Assembly (NCBI RefSeq): GCF_033001325.1
Contig: NZ_CP133111.1
Coordinates: forward strand, 868,001 to 932,000
Length of the DNA: 64,000 nucleotides
Direction: 5' to 3'
DNA from: Rhodopseudomonas sp. BAL398
Lineage (GTDB): Bacteria > Pseudomonadota > Alphaproteobacteria > Rhizobiales > Xanthobacteraceae
The translations under genes were made by a program, and so were the position numbers. The notes beneath the pieces are model-generated. The model saw nothing but the letters and a program-made list of their open reading frames with translations. It ran no database searches and was not told the DNA's origin. Below are positions 24,067-33,337 of the stretch, in pieces (position 1 is the first letter of the stretch; each line of letters starts with the position of its first letter).

Positions 24067-24393
24067 ATGCTCAGAAGCGGCGAGATGGTCAAAGGCGACG
24101 CTGGGCCGCCGATGCGTTTTCTCGGCATCGATCCTGATGGTATGGCCCGCTGCCTGGTGGTCGATGACGACGGTGTCATCCGCCATTGCACGGTGTATCC
24201 GAACAACCTTCGTGCGATGCGCGACGTGTTCCGGCCGCGGACATGCTGGCGTGAGACGAACAGCTTCGACCTCGTGGAGATCGAAAAGGAAGAGCGTGCC
24301 GCCGCGGAATCGCGGCGCCTGCAACGGAAGTCCGCCCGCAAGGCCAAGCGCAGCAACAAAATCAAGCGCGGCAAAGCGCCGGTGGCCGCATGA
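24067..24393 (+). CDS. Hypothetical protein of island 1
   Basis: 108 residues from ATG 24067, two bases after the previous stop. A short beta-rich N-terminal part (MRFLGIDPDGMARCLVVDDD) is followed by a strongly basic helical tail (RRLQRKSARKAKRSNKIKRG), suggesting nucleic-acid binding. No family is recognised. It overlaps the next gene by four bases (ATGA), so it belongs to the same operon. Confidence 0.65.
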   Translation: MLRSGEMVKGDAGPPMRFLGIDPDGMARCLVVDDDGVIRHCTVYPNNLRAMRDVFRPRTCWRETNSFDLVEIEKEERAAAESRRLQRKSARKAKRSNKIKRGKAPVAA

Positions 24394-24599
24394 CAGACGC
24401 GTCGCTGCGCGGAGAGAAACTGTGGGGCGCGCCGTCGATCGCGCAGTTCATGGGGCTGTCCTGCGACACGGTCTATAAGCTGTCGGACGACCCGGATTGC
24501 CCGATCTATCGGCCCCCGGGAACGAACCGGCTCTTCGCCACCCGGTCGGAATTGCTGGTTTGGCTCCGAACCAAGCGGAAACTACCCGACGATACCTGA
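24390..24599 (+). CDS. Small AlpA/excisionase-like DNA-binding protein
   Basis: 69 residues. WGAPSIAQFMGLSCDTVYKLSDDPDCPIYRPPG followed by RLFATRSELLVWLR is the MerR-like winged HTH of the HTH_17/AlpA group: helix, helix, wing, then a terminal helix. Such proteins act as excisionases or activators of satellite genes. Here it sits between the repeat-HTH gene and the portal gene rather than next to the integrase, so control of head genes or of TerL-dependent packaging is as likely as excision. Confidence 0.75.
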   Translation: MTDASLRGEKLWGAPSIAQFMGLSCDTVYKLSDDPDCPIYRPPGTNRLFATRSELLVWLRTKRKLPDDT

Positions 24600-24668
24600 G
24601 ATTGGCTGAGTGGCCTTTTTGAGTTCGCGCGACGCATGTTCCCACAACGGGATGGTCGCGGCGAACAG

Positions 24669-25910
24669 ATGGGCTGGTATTCCAAAATCTTCGGTAGCGG
24701 GCGCAAGAGCTTCGACGAGTCGGCGTGGTCCGCGCTGATCGACGAGGGCGCGAAGACTGCCGCCGGCATATACGTCTCACCAAGCAAGGCGCTCAACTGT
24801 CCCGCCGTCGCGGCGGCTGTTCGAATCCGCGTCGAGACGCTGGGATCTCTTGGCCTGTTCCTCTACCGACGTGGCCCCGACGACGAGCGCAGCCGCGCAA
24901 CCGACCATCCCCTCTATGCCTTGCTGCACGATCGGCCGAATAGCTGGACCAGCGCCGCCGAATTTGTGATGCAGCTCGAGACGGACGTCATCACCGAGGG
25001 CGCCGGCTTTGCCTACGCCAACCGCGCCAATGACCGGATCATCGAACTGATCCGCCTGGATCCGCTGGCTGTCACCGTCAAGCGCGACCCGGCGACCATC
25101 GAACCGTTTTACGAGGTGGCGCTATCGACCGGCGGGACGCGGCGTTACGGCTGGCGGGACATTCTGCACATCCGCGGATCGATCGACCTCGCCAATCGTC
25201 ATGATGCGCGGCCGCTGTCGGCGCTGCGCCAGGCACGCCAGGCCATCGGCCTTTGTCTCGCCCTCGAGGGCCACGCCGCCCGCTTGCTTGGCAACGGTGC
25301 GCGGCCAAGCGGCGCGCTCAGCACCGGCGGCAAGCGGCTCGACGACGTCGCTTACAAGCGCCTGCAGAAATCATGGCGCGGCACACACTCCGGCGAGAAC
25401 GCCGGCGGCACCGCGATTTTCGAGGATGGCGTCACCTTCACGCCGATCACCTTCAGCAGCGTCGACCTTCAGTTCGCGGAAATGCGGGTGTTTCAGTCGA
25501 TCGAGATCGGCCGCGCGCTCGGTGTTCCGCCGACGCTGATTTTCGAACTGGGACGCGCCACCTGGTCGAACAGTGAGGAGATGGCGCAGTCGTTCCTGAC
25601 CTTCACGCTGCTCGGCCGCTGCAAGCTTTGGCAAGGCGCCATCTCCCGGCTGCTCAGCGCTGAGGAGCAAGCCGAATACTACCCGGAATTCGAGGTCGAC
25701 AGCCTGGTCAAAGCCGATCTCGCCGCGCGCTACGCCGCCTTCGCTCAGGCCTGCGGCGGTCCGTTCCTCACCGCCAACGAAGTCCGCGCCACCGACAACC
25801 GGCCCGGCATCGACGGCGGCGACGAGCTACGGCCGCCGGCCAACGCAGTTGGCGTCACCGCGACGCCGGCGCCGAAACCGAAACCCGGACCGATCGCGGT
25901 GGTGGCATGA
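24669..25910 (+). CDS. Phage portal protein, HK97 family (island 1)
   Basis: 413 residues from ATG 24669. Diagnostic segments are NCPAVAAAVRIRVETLGSL, HPLYALLHDRPNSWTSAAEF, IIELIRLDPLAVTV and the C-terminal crown region IGRALGVPPTLIFELGRATWSNSEEM. A Pro-rich tail ends it. The portal forms the dodecameric ring through which DNA enters and leaves the head. Length and motif order are complete. Its stop overlaps the protease start (ATGA), the standard head-gene coupling. Confidence 0.93.
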   Translation: MGWYSKIFGSGRKSFDESAWSALIDEGAKTAAGIYVSPSKALNCPAVAAAVRIRVETLGSLGLFLYRRGPDDERSRATDHPLYALLHDRPNSWTSAAEFVMQLETDVITEGAGFAYANRANDRIIELIRLDPLAVTVKRDPATIEPFYEVALSTGGTRRYGWRDILHIRGSIDLANRHDARPLSALRQARQAIGLCLALEGHAARLLGNGARPSGALSTGGKRLDDVAYKRLQKSWRGTHSGENAGGTAIFEDGVTFTPITFSSVDLQFAEMRVFQSIEIGRALGVPPTLIFELGRATWSNSEEMAQSFLTFTLLGRCKLWQGAISRLLSAEEQAEYYPEFEVDSLVKADLAARYAAFAQACGGPFLTANEVRATDNRPGIDGGDELRPPANAVGVTATPAPKPKPGPIAVVA

Positions 25911-26410
25911 ACGCACAGTTCGAATTCAAGGCCGATTTGGCCGTCGACGATGCCGGCGCGATCACCGCGATGGCATGGCCGTTCGGCTCCGGCGATCGCG
26001 TCGGTGATTGGATCCACAAAGGCGCGTTCGCCTCAACACCGGCAACGCTTCCGATGCTGTTCGGTCACCGGCCCAATGATCCCGTCGGGGTGTGGAACGA
26101 CATCAAGGAAGGTCCGGACGGACTGCAGGCCAAGGGCCAACTGCTGATCAACGACGTGCCGCGGGCAAAGGAAGTTCACGCGCTCGTCAAGGCGAAGGCC
26201 CTCACGGGCATCAGCATCGGTTTCATCACGCGCAAAGCCAGCGCCCGCAAGGGCGGCGGCCGCGACATCAAGCTTCTCGACCTCGTCGAGATCTCGCTCG
26301 TCACGGTGCCGATGCACCCGGGCGCGCGCATCACGTCATCGAAATCCGCAGCGGAGGCCATCGCGCTTTCCGAGGCGATCAACCGCGCCGCTGCGGCGCT
26401 CAAGAGGTAG
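25907..26410 (+). CDS. HK97 family prohead protease (island 1)
   Basis: 167 residues. MLFGHRPNDPVG holds the catalytic His and LTGISIGFITRKA the catalytic Ser, and LLDLVEISLVTVPMHPGARI is the conserved C-terminal signature of the U35/S78-type family. It cleaves the scaffolding delta domain of the capsid protein during maturation. It is translationally coupled to the portal gene upstream and lies four bases before the capsid gene. Confidence 0.93.
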   Translation: MNAQFEFKADLAVDDAGAITAMAWPFGSGDRVGDWIHKGAFASTPATLPMLFGHRPNDPVGVWNDIKEGPDGLQAKGQLLINDVPRAKEVHALVKAKALTGISIGFITRKASARKGGGRDIKLLDLVEISLVTVPMHPGARITSSKSAAEAIALSEAINRAAAALKR

Positions 26411-26414
26411 GCCC

Positions 26415-27581
26415 ATGCAACACGTATCGAAACAGGCGCTGCTGCGCGGCGCGATCGAACTGAAGGAAGGCGATCTCGACCCGGCTGCCATCGTGCAAAA
26501 GGCGCTCGACGATCTGCAGAAGAGCGTCGACGATCGGCTCAAGGCCGTCGAGGGCAAGGGCATCGACCCGAAGCTGCAAGCCCAGATCGATGCGATCCAG
26601 GCGAAGCTGAATCGCCCCGGCACCGGCACCGAGGAGAAGGAAGCCGACGTCGTCGAGAAGAAGGCGTTCGACACCTACGTCCGCCGCGGTCGCGAGGGCC
26701 TGACAGCGGACGAAGTGAAATCGCTTCGCGTGTCCGATGACACCGCCGGCGGCTTCCTCGCACCCGATGCGTTCCAGGCTGAGCTCGACCGCAACGTCGT
26801 GCTGTTCAGTCCGGTCCGCTCCGTCGCCCGCGTGCTGCCGACGGGCGCGCCCGCGGTGCTGTGGCCGAAGCGCACCGGCGGCATGACCGGCGCGTGGGTC
26901 GGTGAGACGCAGGCGCGGCCGGAAACGACCGTCACCTTCGGTCAGAACCGCTACACGGTCTGCGAACTCGCGGCATATGTCGACGTCAGCAACGCGATGC
27001 TCGAGGACTCGGCTTTCGACGTAGGCCAGCTTCTGGCCTTCGAATTCGCCGAAGAGTTCGGCCATCTCGAGGGCGTCGCATTCGTCAACGGCGCCAGCCC
27101 GCTTGCGCCGTCCGGCTTCATGCAGGATCCCAACATCGCCTACACGCCCGGCACCGACGCCAGCCTGGTGAAGGGTGACGGCCTGATCGACCTGTATCAC
27201 GCCATCAAGGCGCCGTACCGCGCCAACGCCGTGTGGGGCATGAACAGCGCCACGCTCGGCGCCATCCGCAAGCTGAAGGACACGCAAGGCAATTACCTCG
27301 TCGCGATGCAGGGCATCAACAACGCCCCGGTCACGACGTTGCTTGGTCGTCCGATTCTGGAATTGCCGGATCTGCCGGACGTCGGCAGCGGTGCGTTCCC
27401 TATCGTGTTCGGCGACTTCAGCCAGGGTTACAGGATCTTCGACCGCATCTCGCTGTCGATCCTGCGCGACCCGTACAGCCAGGCCACCAACGGCATGACC
27501 CGCTTTCACGGTCGTCGCCGCGTCGCCGGCGGCGTCGGCAAGGCCGAAGCCATCCGCAAGCTCAAGATCGCAACGTCCTGA
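26415..27581 (+). CDS. Major capsid protein, HK97 fold (island 1)
   Basis: 388 residues, ATG 26415 with AGAGGTAG upstream. The first about 100 residues are charged and helical (scaffolding delta domain); the mature part begins near DTAGGFLAPDAFQAEL. Further family marks are KRTGGMTGAWVGETQARPET, LLAFEFAEEFGHLEG, AVWGMNSATLGAIRKLKD and LLGRPILELPDLPDVG. It builds the icosahedral head. It shows only family-level resemblance to the island 2 capsid, so the two islands make distinct heads. Confidence 0.94.
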   Translation: MQHVSKQALLRGAIELKEGDLDPAAIVQKALDDLQKSVDDRLKAVEGKGIDPKLQAQIDAIQAKLNRPGTGTEEKEADVVEKKAFDTYVRRGREGLTADEVKSLRVSDDTAGGFLAPDAFQAELDRNVVLFSPVRSVARVLPTGAPAVLWPKRTGGMTGAWVGETQARPETTVTFGQNRYTVCELAAYVDVSNAMLEDSAFDVGQLLAFEFAEEFGHLEGVAFVNGASPLAPSGFMQDPNIAYTPGTDASLVKGDGLIDLYHAIKAPYRANAVWGMNSATLGAIRKLKDTQGNYLVAMQGINNAPVTTLLGRPILELPDLPDVGSGAFPIVFGDFSQGYRIFDRISLSILRDPYSQATNGMTRFHGRRRVAGGVGKAEAIRKLKIATS

Positions 27582-27644
27582 TCATAGCGGGGCGCGCTCG
27601 CCGCGCCCCGTCACCTCAACCGACTTTCACAAGGGAACAAGACG

Positions 27645-28073
27645 ATGCGAGACCTTTCCAGCAGGATCCACATCAAGCCGGCGATCGCGCCGGCCGCGGC
27701 GCGCACCGACAACACCGCGATCGTGTCAGCGATCCTCGATACGTTCGGCTTCGGCGCCGCGATGCTGGCGCTAATCACCGGCACCGAGACGGACACCAAT
27801 GCAACCTTTGCCGTGCTGCTCGAGGAATCGAACGATTCCGGCATGAGCGGCGCCGCCGCGGTTGCCGATGGCGACCTGATCGGCACTGAGCTCTTGGCCG
27901 GCTTCCAGTTCGACGACGACGTCGAGTGCCGCAAGCTCGGTTACATCGGCAACAAGCGGTACATCCGCGCCACGATCACCCCGTCCGGCAATGACAGCGG
28001 CAACATCTTCCTTTCGGGAGTGTGGGTGCTCGGTCTGCCGAACAGCGCGCCGACGGCGAACCCGCCGCAGTAG
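27645..28073 (+). CDS. Probable head decoration or accessory protein
   Basis: 142 residues, preceded by AAGGGA. It follows the capsid gene directly. The pattern MRDLSSRIHIKPAIAPA, then TGTETDTNATFAVLLEESND and RKLGYIGNKRYIRATITPSG, is that of a beta-rich protein commonly found behind capsid genes in alphaproteobacterial phages. Its role, perhaps head stabilisation, is inferred from position and fold pattern only. Confidence 0.6.
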   Translation: MRDLSSRIHIKPAIAPAAARTDNTAIVSAILDTFGFGAAMLALITGTETDTNATFAVLLEESNDSGMSGAAAVADGDLIGTELLAGFQFDDDVECRKLGYIGNKRYIRATITPSGNDSGNIFLSGVWVLGLPNSAPTANPPQ

Positions 28074-28199
28074 TTCGGTTCGCGCAGCCATCGGTTACAT
28101 CGCCGGATTTCAAAATCCGGCGATGGCGGCTGCCCGGCCGGCAGATCATTCCCGTGGCCTGAAGCGTTTCGGGCAGCCGCATTTTCATTCGAGGGCGCA

Positions 28200-28787
28200 A
28201 TGCTAACCGTCGTCACGTCAGCAGCATCAGAAGACCTCGCGACGTTGGCCGTGGTGAAGGCCGCGCTCGGAATCACGGACACCAGCGAAGACGTAGCGCT
28301 TGCGCTGCACATCACCAGGGCAAGCGCGGCCATCGCCACCGCCTGCAACCGGGTGCTCGTATCCGAACTTGTCGAAGAATCGCTGCGCTCCAATGGCGGC
28401 GCCTCGTTCATGCTCGAGCGATACCCGGTCTGCAGCATTACAAGCGTGAGCGAAGCGGGCGCCGCATTGACCGGCGATGATTACGAAGTTGACGCCGATG
28501 CTGGCATCATCACCCGCCTGCGTTCGGACAAGGCCTCGGGGTGGGCATCGGGCCGCGCGGTGATCAGATATCGGGCCGGCTACTCGCTGGCAGCCATGCC
28601 GCCAGATCTGGTGCAGGCAACCATCGTGGCGGTTGCGCAGTATCGTTCCGCCGCCGCACGCGATCCGTTGTTGAGATCCGAGAGCACGGGTGACGTCGAG
28701 TCGCTGGAATGGCAGATCGCCACGGGCGGGCTGCCCGGCGCTGTGCTGGACCTGATCGCCAGCCACCGCAAGCCGGCCGGGTGCTGA
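28200..28787 (+). CDS. Head-tail connector protein (gp6-like / phiE125 gp8 family)
   Basis: 195 residues. The N-terminal helical part (LATLAVVKAALGITDTSEDVALALHITRAS) and the beta part (MLERYPVCSITSVSEAGAAL and YEVDADAGIITRLRS) match the phage gp6-like connector fold, ending in VQATIVAVAQYRSAAARDP. Connector rings extend the portal and receive the closure protein. It is followed two bases later by the HNH gene. Confidence 0.85.
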   Translation: MLTVVTSAASEDLATLAVVKAALGITDTSEDVALALHITRASAAIATACNRVLVSELVEESLRSNGGASFMLERYPVCSITSVSEAGAALTGDDYEVDADAGIITRLRSDKASGWASGRAVIRYRAGYSLAAMPPDLVQATIVAVAQYRSAAARDPLLRSESTGDVESLEWQIATGGLPGAVLDLIASHRKPAGC

Positions 28788-28789
28788 CC

Positions 28790-29245
28790 ATGGCAATGCG
28801 GGCACCATCCCTTCGGCCCTGCGGCTGCATCGTGAGATCGGGTGCGACGTGCCAGCACGCCCGTGCCCGCAAGGCTGCATCGGAAGCCCGCCGCCCGTCG
28901 GCCCGCGATCGTGGCTACACCACCAAATGGGAACGCGAGAGCAAGGCGTGGCTGGCGCAGCCAGGGCATGAGCGGTGCGCGTGCGGGTGCGGTCGCCGCG
29001 CCGACATGGTCGACCACCGCATCGCCCCCAAGGGCAACCAGCGCCTGTTCTGGGATAGGTCGAACTGGCAGCCCTACGCCAGCGTCTGCAACACCCGCAA
29101 AGCCATCCGATCGGAAGGCGGCTTCGGTCGCACCCCCACCGGGGGGGCATCGCCGTCTTTGGCAATAGGAAGCGGGACCGCTGCTGGTCCACTCCGCGAC
29201 GTATTTTCGAATTTTTCCCCTCCCGGAAAAGGTCAAATTCCATGA
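28790..29245 (+). CDS. HNH endonuclease (island 1)
   Basis: 151 residues. WLAQPGHERCACGCGRRADMVDHRIAPKG and NWQPYASVCNTRKA give the zinc-binding cysteines and the DH...N...N/H HNH core. HNH proteins beside terminase genes are needed for specific packaging in HK97-like phages. It overlaps the TerS gene by four bases. The C-terminal about 40 residues are low-complexity. Confidence 0.88.
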   Translation: MAMRAPSLRPCGCIVRSGATCQHARARKAASEARRPSARDRGYTTKWERESKAWLAQPGHERCACGCGRRADMVDHRIAPKGNQRLFWDRSNWQPYASVCNTRKAIRSEGGFGRTPTGGASPSLAIGSGTAAGPLRDVFSNFSPPGKGQIP

Positions 29246-29631
29246 CCGGCCGGGTGCTGAAATTGATCAAGACGCCCGCCGCGCCGCCGCTGGTCGCGCC
29301 GAAATCGTTGCCGAAGGCGGCCCGTGCGGAGTGGCTGAGGCTTGCTCCGCTGCTCAAGGCGAACGGCACATTGACGCCGGCGAACGAGCCGCTGCTGGGC
29401 GCCTATGTCGGTGCGATGGCCCTGATCGCGGAGTGCGACAAGGAACTGGCCAAGGCGAAGATCCTGGTGAAGGGCGCCAACGGCAGCCTGCGGCCGCACC
29501 CGCTTATCGGCGCCCGCAACAAGGCCTTCGCCACCGCCCTGCAACTCGCGAAAAGACTCGGCATCATCGGCAACGGCATCGCCCCTCCGGAGCAGGGAGG
29601 CACCGATGAGTGGTCCGGCATGGATCTCTGA
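29242..29631 (+). CDS. Terminase small subunit, P27 family
   Basis: 129 residues. SLPKAARAEWLRLAPLLKANGTLTPANEPLL is the P27-type signature, followed by the helix AYVGAMALIAECDKELAK and NGSLRPHPLIGARNKAF. TerS selects the DNA to be packaged and stimulates the motor. It overlaps the large subunit gene by 26 bases, indicating tight coupling. Confidence 0.93.
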   Translation: MTGRVLKLIKTPAAPPLVAPKSLPKAARAEWLRLAPLLKANGTLTPANEPLLGAYVGAMALIAECDKELAKAKILVKGANGSLRPHPLIGARNKAFATALQLAKRLGIIGNGIAPPEQGGTDEWSGMDL

Positions 29632-31195
29632 CGCCAGCCCGATCCCTGATCCGCTGGGCCGCGGACAGCGCGCCGTCGACTTCCTGCGGTTGCTGAAGCA
29701 CCCCAAGAGCCGGCTGCCGGGGAAGGCCTTCCAGCTCGACCCGCCGTTCGAGCGCATCGTGCGTGCGATCTATGGGCCAACTGATGCGCATGGCGCGCGC
29801 CTGGTGCGGGTGGTGTATCTCCAGGTCGGCAAGGGCAGCCGCAAGACGTCGCTCGCCGCGGCGCTGGCGTTGCTGCACACCTACGGCCCCGAGCGGCTAC
29901 CGCGCGGCGCGAATTACGTCGCCGCCGCCGACAAAGGCCAGGCCCGCGTCGCCTTCGAGGAAGCGCTCGGCATCGTCGAAGCGATCCCGCAATTGGCTGG
30001 CGCGTCGCGGCCGGTCGATAGCAAAAACCGGCTGATCCATCCGAAGTCCGGCTCGTTCTTCGAGGCGCTGTCGTCCGATGGCCGCAACGCACACGCCCGC
30101 ACGCCGATGTTCATCCTGGTCGACGAGCTTTGGGCGCACCGCAAAGCCGATCTGTGGCAGGCGCTGCGCACCGGTGCCACCAAGGCGCCGGGCTCCCTGC
30201 TGATCGTCGCCACCACCGCCGGGCGCGGCAACGAGTCGCCGGACTATCCGATCTACGAGTACGCGAAGAAGGTACAGGCCGGCGAGATCATCGATCCATC
30301 GTTCCTGCCGATCATCTTCGAAGCGGATCCCGCCGACGCCTGGGACAGCGAGGAGACCTGGTCAAAGGTGCTGCCGGGTCTCCCGTATGGCTATCCCGAC
30401 CTTCCTTCGATGCGCCAATACGCGCGCGAGGCGAAGGAACGCCCGGCCGATCGCGCCGCATTCGAGCAGTTCTACCTTGGCCGCCGGCAGGAAAACAGCC
30501 TCAGCCCCTTCGTTGACATGGCCGTCTTCGACGAGGGCAAGGCTACGATCGACGTCGAAGCGCTCGCCGGCCGGGAATGCTGGATTGCCGGCGACATGAG
30601 CAGCACAACCGATCTCAGCGCGGTGCTGGCCTGCTTCCCGGACGGCGACGACTTCATCGTGTTGTGCTGGGCCTTCGTCCCCGCGGACAATCTGCAGGCC
30701 CGCGCCGATCGCGACGGCGTGCCGTACCCCCGTTGGGCGAAAGAGGGCTGGATCATCCCGACTCCCGGCGGCGTCATCGATTACCGGTTGATTGAGAGCC
30801 ACATCCGCAACTTGTGCGAGAAATACGAAGCGCGAGAAATTGCGTTCGACCCGGCCTATGCGACACCAGTGCTGGCGCCGCTGACCGACGACGGTTACCC
30901 GACGCTCACGATGCGCCAGGGATGGGTGACGCAGTCGCCGGCACTCAACATCGTCGAGCGCGCCGTGATCGGCAGAAACCTGAAGTGGAATTCCCCGGTT
31001 CTCCGCTGGTGCGTCGAGAACGTCGCGATCCACACCGACAGCGCCGGCAATCGCGTCATGCACAAGGGCAAGAGCCGCGATCGGATCGACCTCGCCGTGA
31101 CGCTGTGGATGGCGCTAGTGCGGGCATCCGCCGGAGACTCCAACGTCAGCATCTACAGTACCGACGAGCGGCCCGACGGGCTGCTAACCATTTAG
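29606..31195 (+). CDS. Terminase large subunit (island 1)
   Basis: 529 residues. The ATPase half has a Walker A variant VGKGSRKTS (about residues 74-82) and Walker B FILVDELWAH (about 170). The nuclease half starts near WIAGDMSSTTDLSAV with the first acidic ligand and ends with RIDLAVTLWMALV. This is the HK97/YmfN-like terminase that cuts and translocates DNA. It is the last gene of the first structural block of the island. Confidence 0.95.
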   Translation: MSGPAWISDASPIPDPLGRGQRAVDFLRLLKHPKSRLPGKAFQLDPPFERIVRAIYGPTDAHGARLVRVVYLQVGKGSRKTSLAAALALLHTYGPERLPRGANYVAAADKGQARVAFEEALGIVEAIPQLAGASRPVDSKNRLIHPKSGSFFEALSSDGRNAHARTPMFILVDELWAHRKADLWQALRTGATKAPGSLLIVATTAGRGNESPDYPIYEYAKKVQAGEIIDPSFLPIIFEADPADAWDSEETWSKVLPGLPYGYPDLPSMRQYAREAKERPADRAAFEQFYLGRRQENSLSPFVDMAVFDEGKATIDVEALAGRECWIAGDMSSTTDLSAVLACFPDGDDFIVLCWAFVPADNLQARADRDGVPYPRWAKEGWIIPTPGGVIDYRLIESHIRNLCEKYEAREIAFDPAYATPVLAPLTDDGYPTLTMRQGWVTQSPALNIVERAVIGRNLKWNSPVLRWCVENVAIHTDSAGNRVMHKGKSRDRIDLAVTLWMALVRASAGDSNVSIYSTDERPDGLLTI

Positions 31196-31243
31196 GGGCG
31201 ATACGGAACTGTATGAAACTCTAATATCCCTCTCGCCAGGGCC

Positions 31244-31678
31244 CTAGAGGAGGGCGAAGTATTGGTCGGCGCATAAAAACGGAATGCCATAATGCTGGCA
31301 AAGGTCTCCAACTGTCGTATAGACGATTGATTGATGGTTCGAAATCACTCCAAAGTTACGTGCGGCCGCTGTCGCCGCCAGAAAGAGCGCAGACTCATTC
31401 CCTACAAGTCGCTCCTTAGCGAGCGGGGTTTTCGAGATTCCGATGCACCTCCTCATAACGTCCTCGTCAGGAACAAGGATGCATTTGTGATCCTGAATAA
31501 AGTTCTGCTTCAGAGCAGGTAATTGTTTGAAGAGGTCCTGCTCGCAGTAGCACGCAAACAGCGATCCGCGCGCGCACATGCTTACACAGTGATCTATCCG
31601 CTCATTATTGAATGACGCGAATATATCCCGGGCCGTTCGAAAATCGATCATCCACCCGTCAACATCTGGCAACGGCAT
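31244..31678 (-). CDS. Hypothetical protein coupled to the XRE-ImmA gene, possible toxin
   Basis: 144 residues; its ATG directly follows the TAA of the XRE-ImmA gene, so both are one leftward operon. A start DVDGWMIDFRTARDIF, a central KERLVGNESALFLAATAAA and an end TVGDLCQHYGIPFLCADQYF give an alternating alpha/beta pattern reminiscent of PIN-like nucleases, but the usual acidic tetrad is not evident. Toxin or effector status is suggested by the coupling only. Lower GC than the head genes marks it as separate cargo. Confidence 0.6.
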   Translation of the reverse strand: MPLPDVDGWMIDFRTARDIFASFNNERIDHCVSMCARGSLFACYCEQDLFKQLPALKQNFIQDHKCILVPDEDVMRRCIGISKTPLAKERLVGNESALFLAATAAARNFGVISNHQSIVYTTVGDLCQHYGIPFLCADQYFALL

Positions 31679-32854
31679 TTAGCTCACCGCCGCCAGAAAT
31701 CTACGCGACGCCAAAGCAAAAGCGCTCTCTTGAAGCGATTCGCTTAGTTTCATTCCAGATTGCACATCAAGACTATCGACTATCTTCTCGTCGATGGCAA
31801 TTTTCGCCAAGTATGTCGGAAGGTAGCCAAGCTCGCCAATCCTTTTTGCATGCACGGCCCCGAACTTACCCACGGCCGCATCAGTTTCGTCATCTTTTTC
31901 CAGCGTGGGAGTCTTTGACCGTTTACTTTCCCAGGTACGCAGGAAGGATTGACTAAGATAGTTTGCCTCGACTAGGCGAATGGCTGTGGCGTGCTGGCTG
32001 AGCAATAGATTCTGCGAAACCAATCTGATCAACTCAAATGCATCGGAGCGGACAGAGCGCCCCAGCTGTTCGACATACCTCTGGAATGTCGACATCGGCG
32101 CTAGAAATTCCGCAGCAAATCGGTTGCACGTTTGCTCGGTCGCATTCTTCACGATGAAGGGATTCGAAACGCCTTCCGTGTTAGCTAGGATGTGGCCAAA
32201 CTCGTGAACGAGTGTGAATAGCTGGGCCTTTCGCGAAGAAATCTTTCTATTAACAAACGCAACGGGTGCGGTCTCCGAGTGATTGACATAAAAACCGAGA
32301 AAATCATCAGGAGGCGCGTCGTTCACGTTCACGATCGTACCCAGAGCTTCAAGAAACATCCTAAATGCCCCGAAGAATATCTGCTCCGGTGTGCCGTGGA
32401 AATCTAGCCCGGTACTACGGCGCTCCAGCCAGTCATCAAAGAACTCCCTCAAGTGGGTTGCGCGGGGCACTGTCGGCAGTCCGAGCGGGACATGGTCCTT
32501 CCACGCAGGCTGTGGGCGGCTAACAGCGCTATCAATCTGATGCGTAAAACTAGCAATCTTTTCGGACGACCAAATGCGTCGCATGCCCGCGGGAGAAAGA
32601 CGTGCTGGCTGAGGAGTCGACCGTCGAAAATCGGGAAGCGCCTCGGGTAGATTGGGAAGATTGCGGCTTGCTAATAGGTATGAAGGGAGACCATAGACGT
32701 CGGCGAGTTTTTCAATCTGAATGAATGACGGCTCAATGTCTCCGGATTCAAATTTCTCAAGACGTGACTCGCTAATATTTGACGATGAAGCGACATCAGC
32801 CAATTCGAACTGGCGTGTCTCACGGACCTGCCGTAAAATACGTCCTAGTACCAT
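31679..32854 (-). CDS. XRE-HTH and ImmA/IrrE-type metallopeptidase regulator
   Basis: 391 residues. Residues 1-60 form a Cro/C1-type HTH (LRQVRETRQFELADVASSSN then ISESRLEKFESGDIEPS). The ImmA/IrrE domain has FTLVHEFGHILANTEG, a His-Glu-x-x-His zinc motif at 217-221. Proteins of this type repress mobile elements or act as antitoxins and cleave repressors after damage. It could be the switch that senses the host or helper signal for island 1. Divergent from the membrane-protein gene at 32879. Confidence 0.9.
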   Translation of the reverse strand: MVLGRILRQVRETRQFELADVASSSNISESRLEKFESGDIEPSFIQIEKLADVYGLPSYLLASRNLPNLPEALPDFRRSTPQPARLSPAGMRRIWSSEKIASFTHQIDSAVSRPQPAWKDHVPLGLPTVPRATHLREFFDDWLERRSTGLDFHGTPEQIFFGAFRMFLEALGTIVNVNDAPPDDFLGFYVNHSETAPVAFVNRKISSRKAQLFTLVHEFGHILANTEGVSNPFIVKNATEQTCNRFAAEFLAPMSTFQRYVEQLGRSVRSDAFELIRLVSQNLLLSQHATAIRLVEANYLSQSFLRTWESKRSKTPTLEKDDETDAAVGKFGAVHAKRIGELGYLPTYLAKIAIDEKIVDSLDVQSGMKLSESLQESAFALASRRFLAAVS

Positions 32855-32878
32855 ATCGATTCCTGGTTAGAGCGCAGA

Positions 32879-33337
32879 ATGGCGACATTAGGAGAGTTCA
32901 GCAGTCTGTTGCAGTTGGGATTCGGCATTGGGATTGGCTTGTCTTATTTTCGGGCGCCCGTTGAGCTCAGGGCTAAAGAGTTGGCGATGGCGATCGATAA
33001 TGAGATTATTGTTCTTGAGGGTTTGTCATCGGCGAAAGCCCAGCAACAGCGCGGGGATTTATCGTTGTTAAAGCTCGCCTTTAACGTTGAGGCTGATAAC
33101 CTCGAAAAGTGGCTGTTTCCGTTCATGATTGGCGCTCTTGTCGGCGCGGTTGGCAATTGGACCGCGCTCGTCCTTGCCTCTCTCTACGCGCCATACGTTC
33201 TCAGTGCACACGAGAAGATTGGATTATTGTTCCTTTCTGTTGCCTATTATCTCATCCTGGGTGCCTTGCTCGAAATTATGGCGCGATGGCGATTTCACAT
33301 CATTAAGTTGAGATTAGCGGAGATTCGATCGACGTAA
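32879..33337 (+). CDS. Hypothetical membrane protein of island 1
   Basis: 152 residues, divergent from the XRE-ImmA gene with 24 bases between the starts. A weak N-terminal hydrophobic segment (LLQLGFGIGIGLSYF), a soluble helical middle and two strong membrane helices (FPFMIGALVGAVGNWTALV and IGLLFLSVAYYLILGALLE) are visible. No family is recognised. A membrane protein paired with an XRE-ImmA unit could be immunity or superinfection cargo, but this is speculation. Composition is AT-richer than the head genes. Confidence 0.6.
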   Translation: MATLGEFSSLLQLGFGIGIGLSYFRAPVELRAKELAMAIDNEIIVLEGLSSAKAQQQRGDLSLLKLAFNVEADNLEKWLFPFMIGALVGAVGNWTALVLASLYAPYVLSAHEKIGLLFLSVAYYLILGALLEIMARWRFHIIKLRLAEIRST

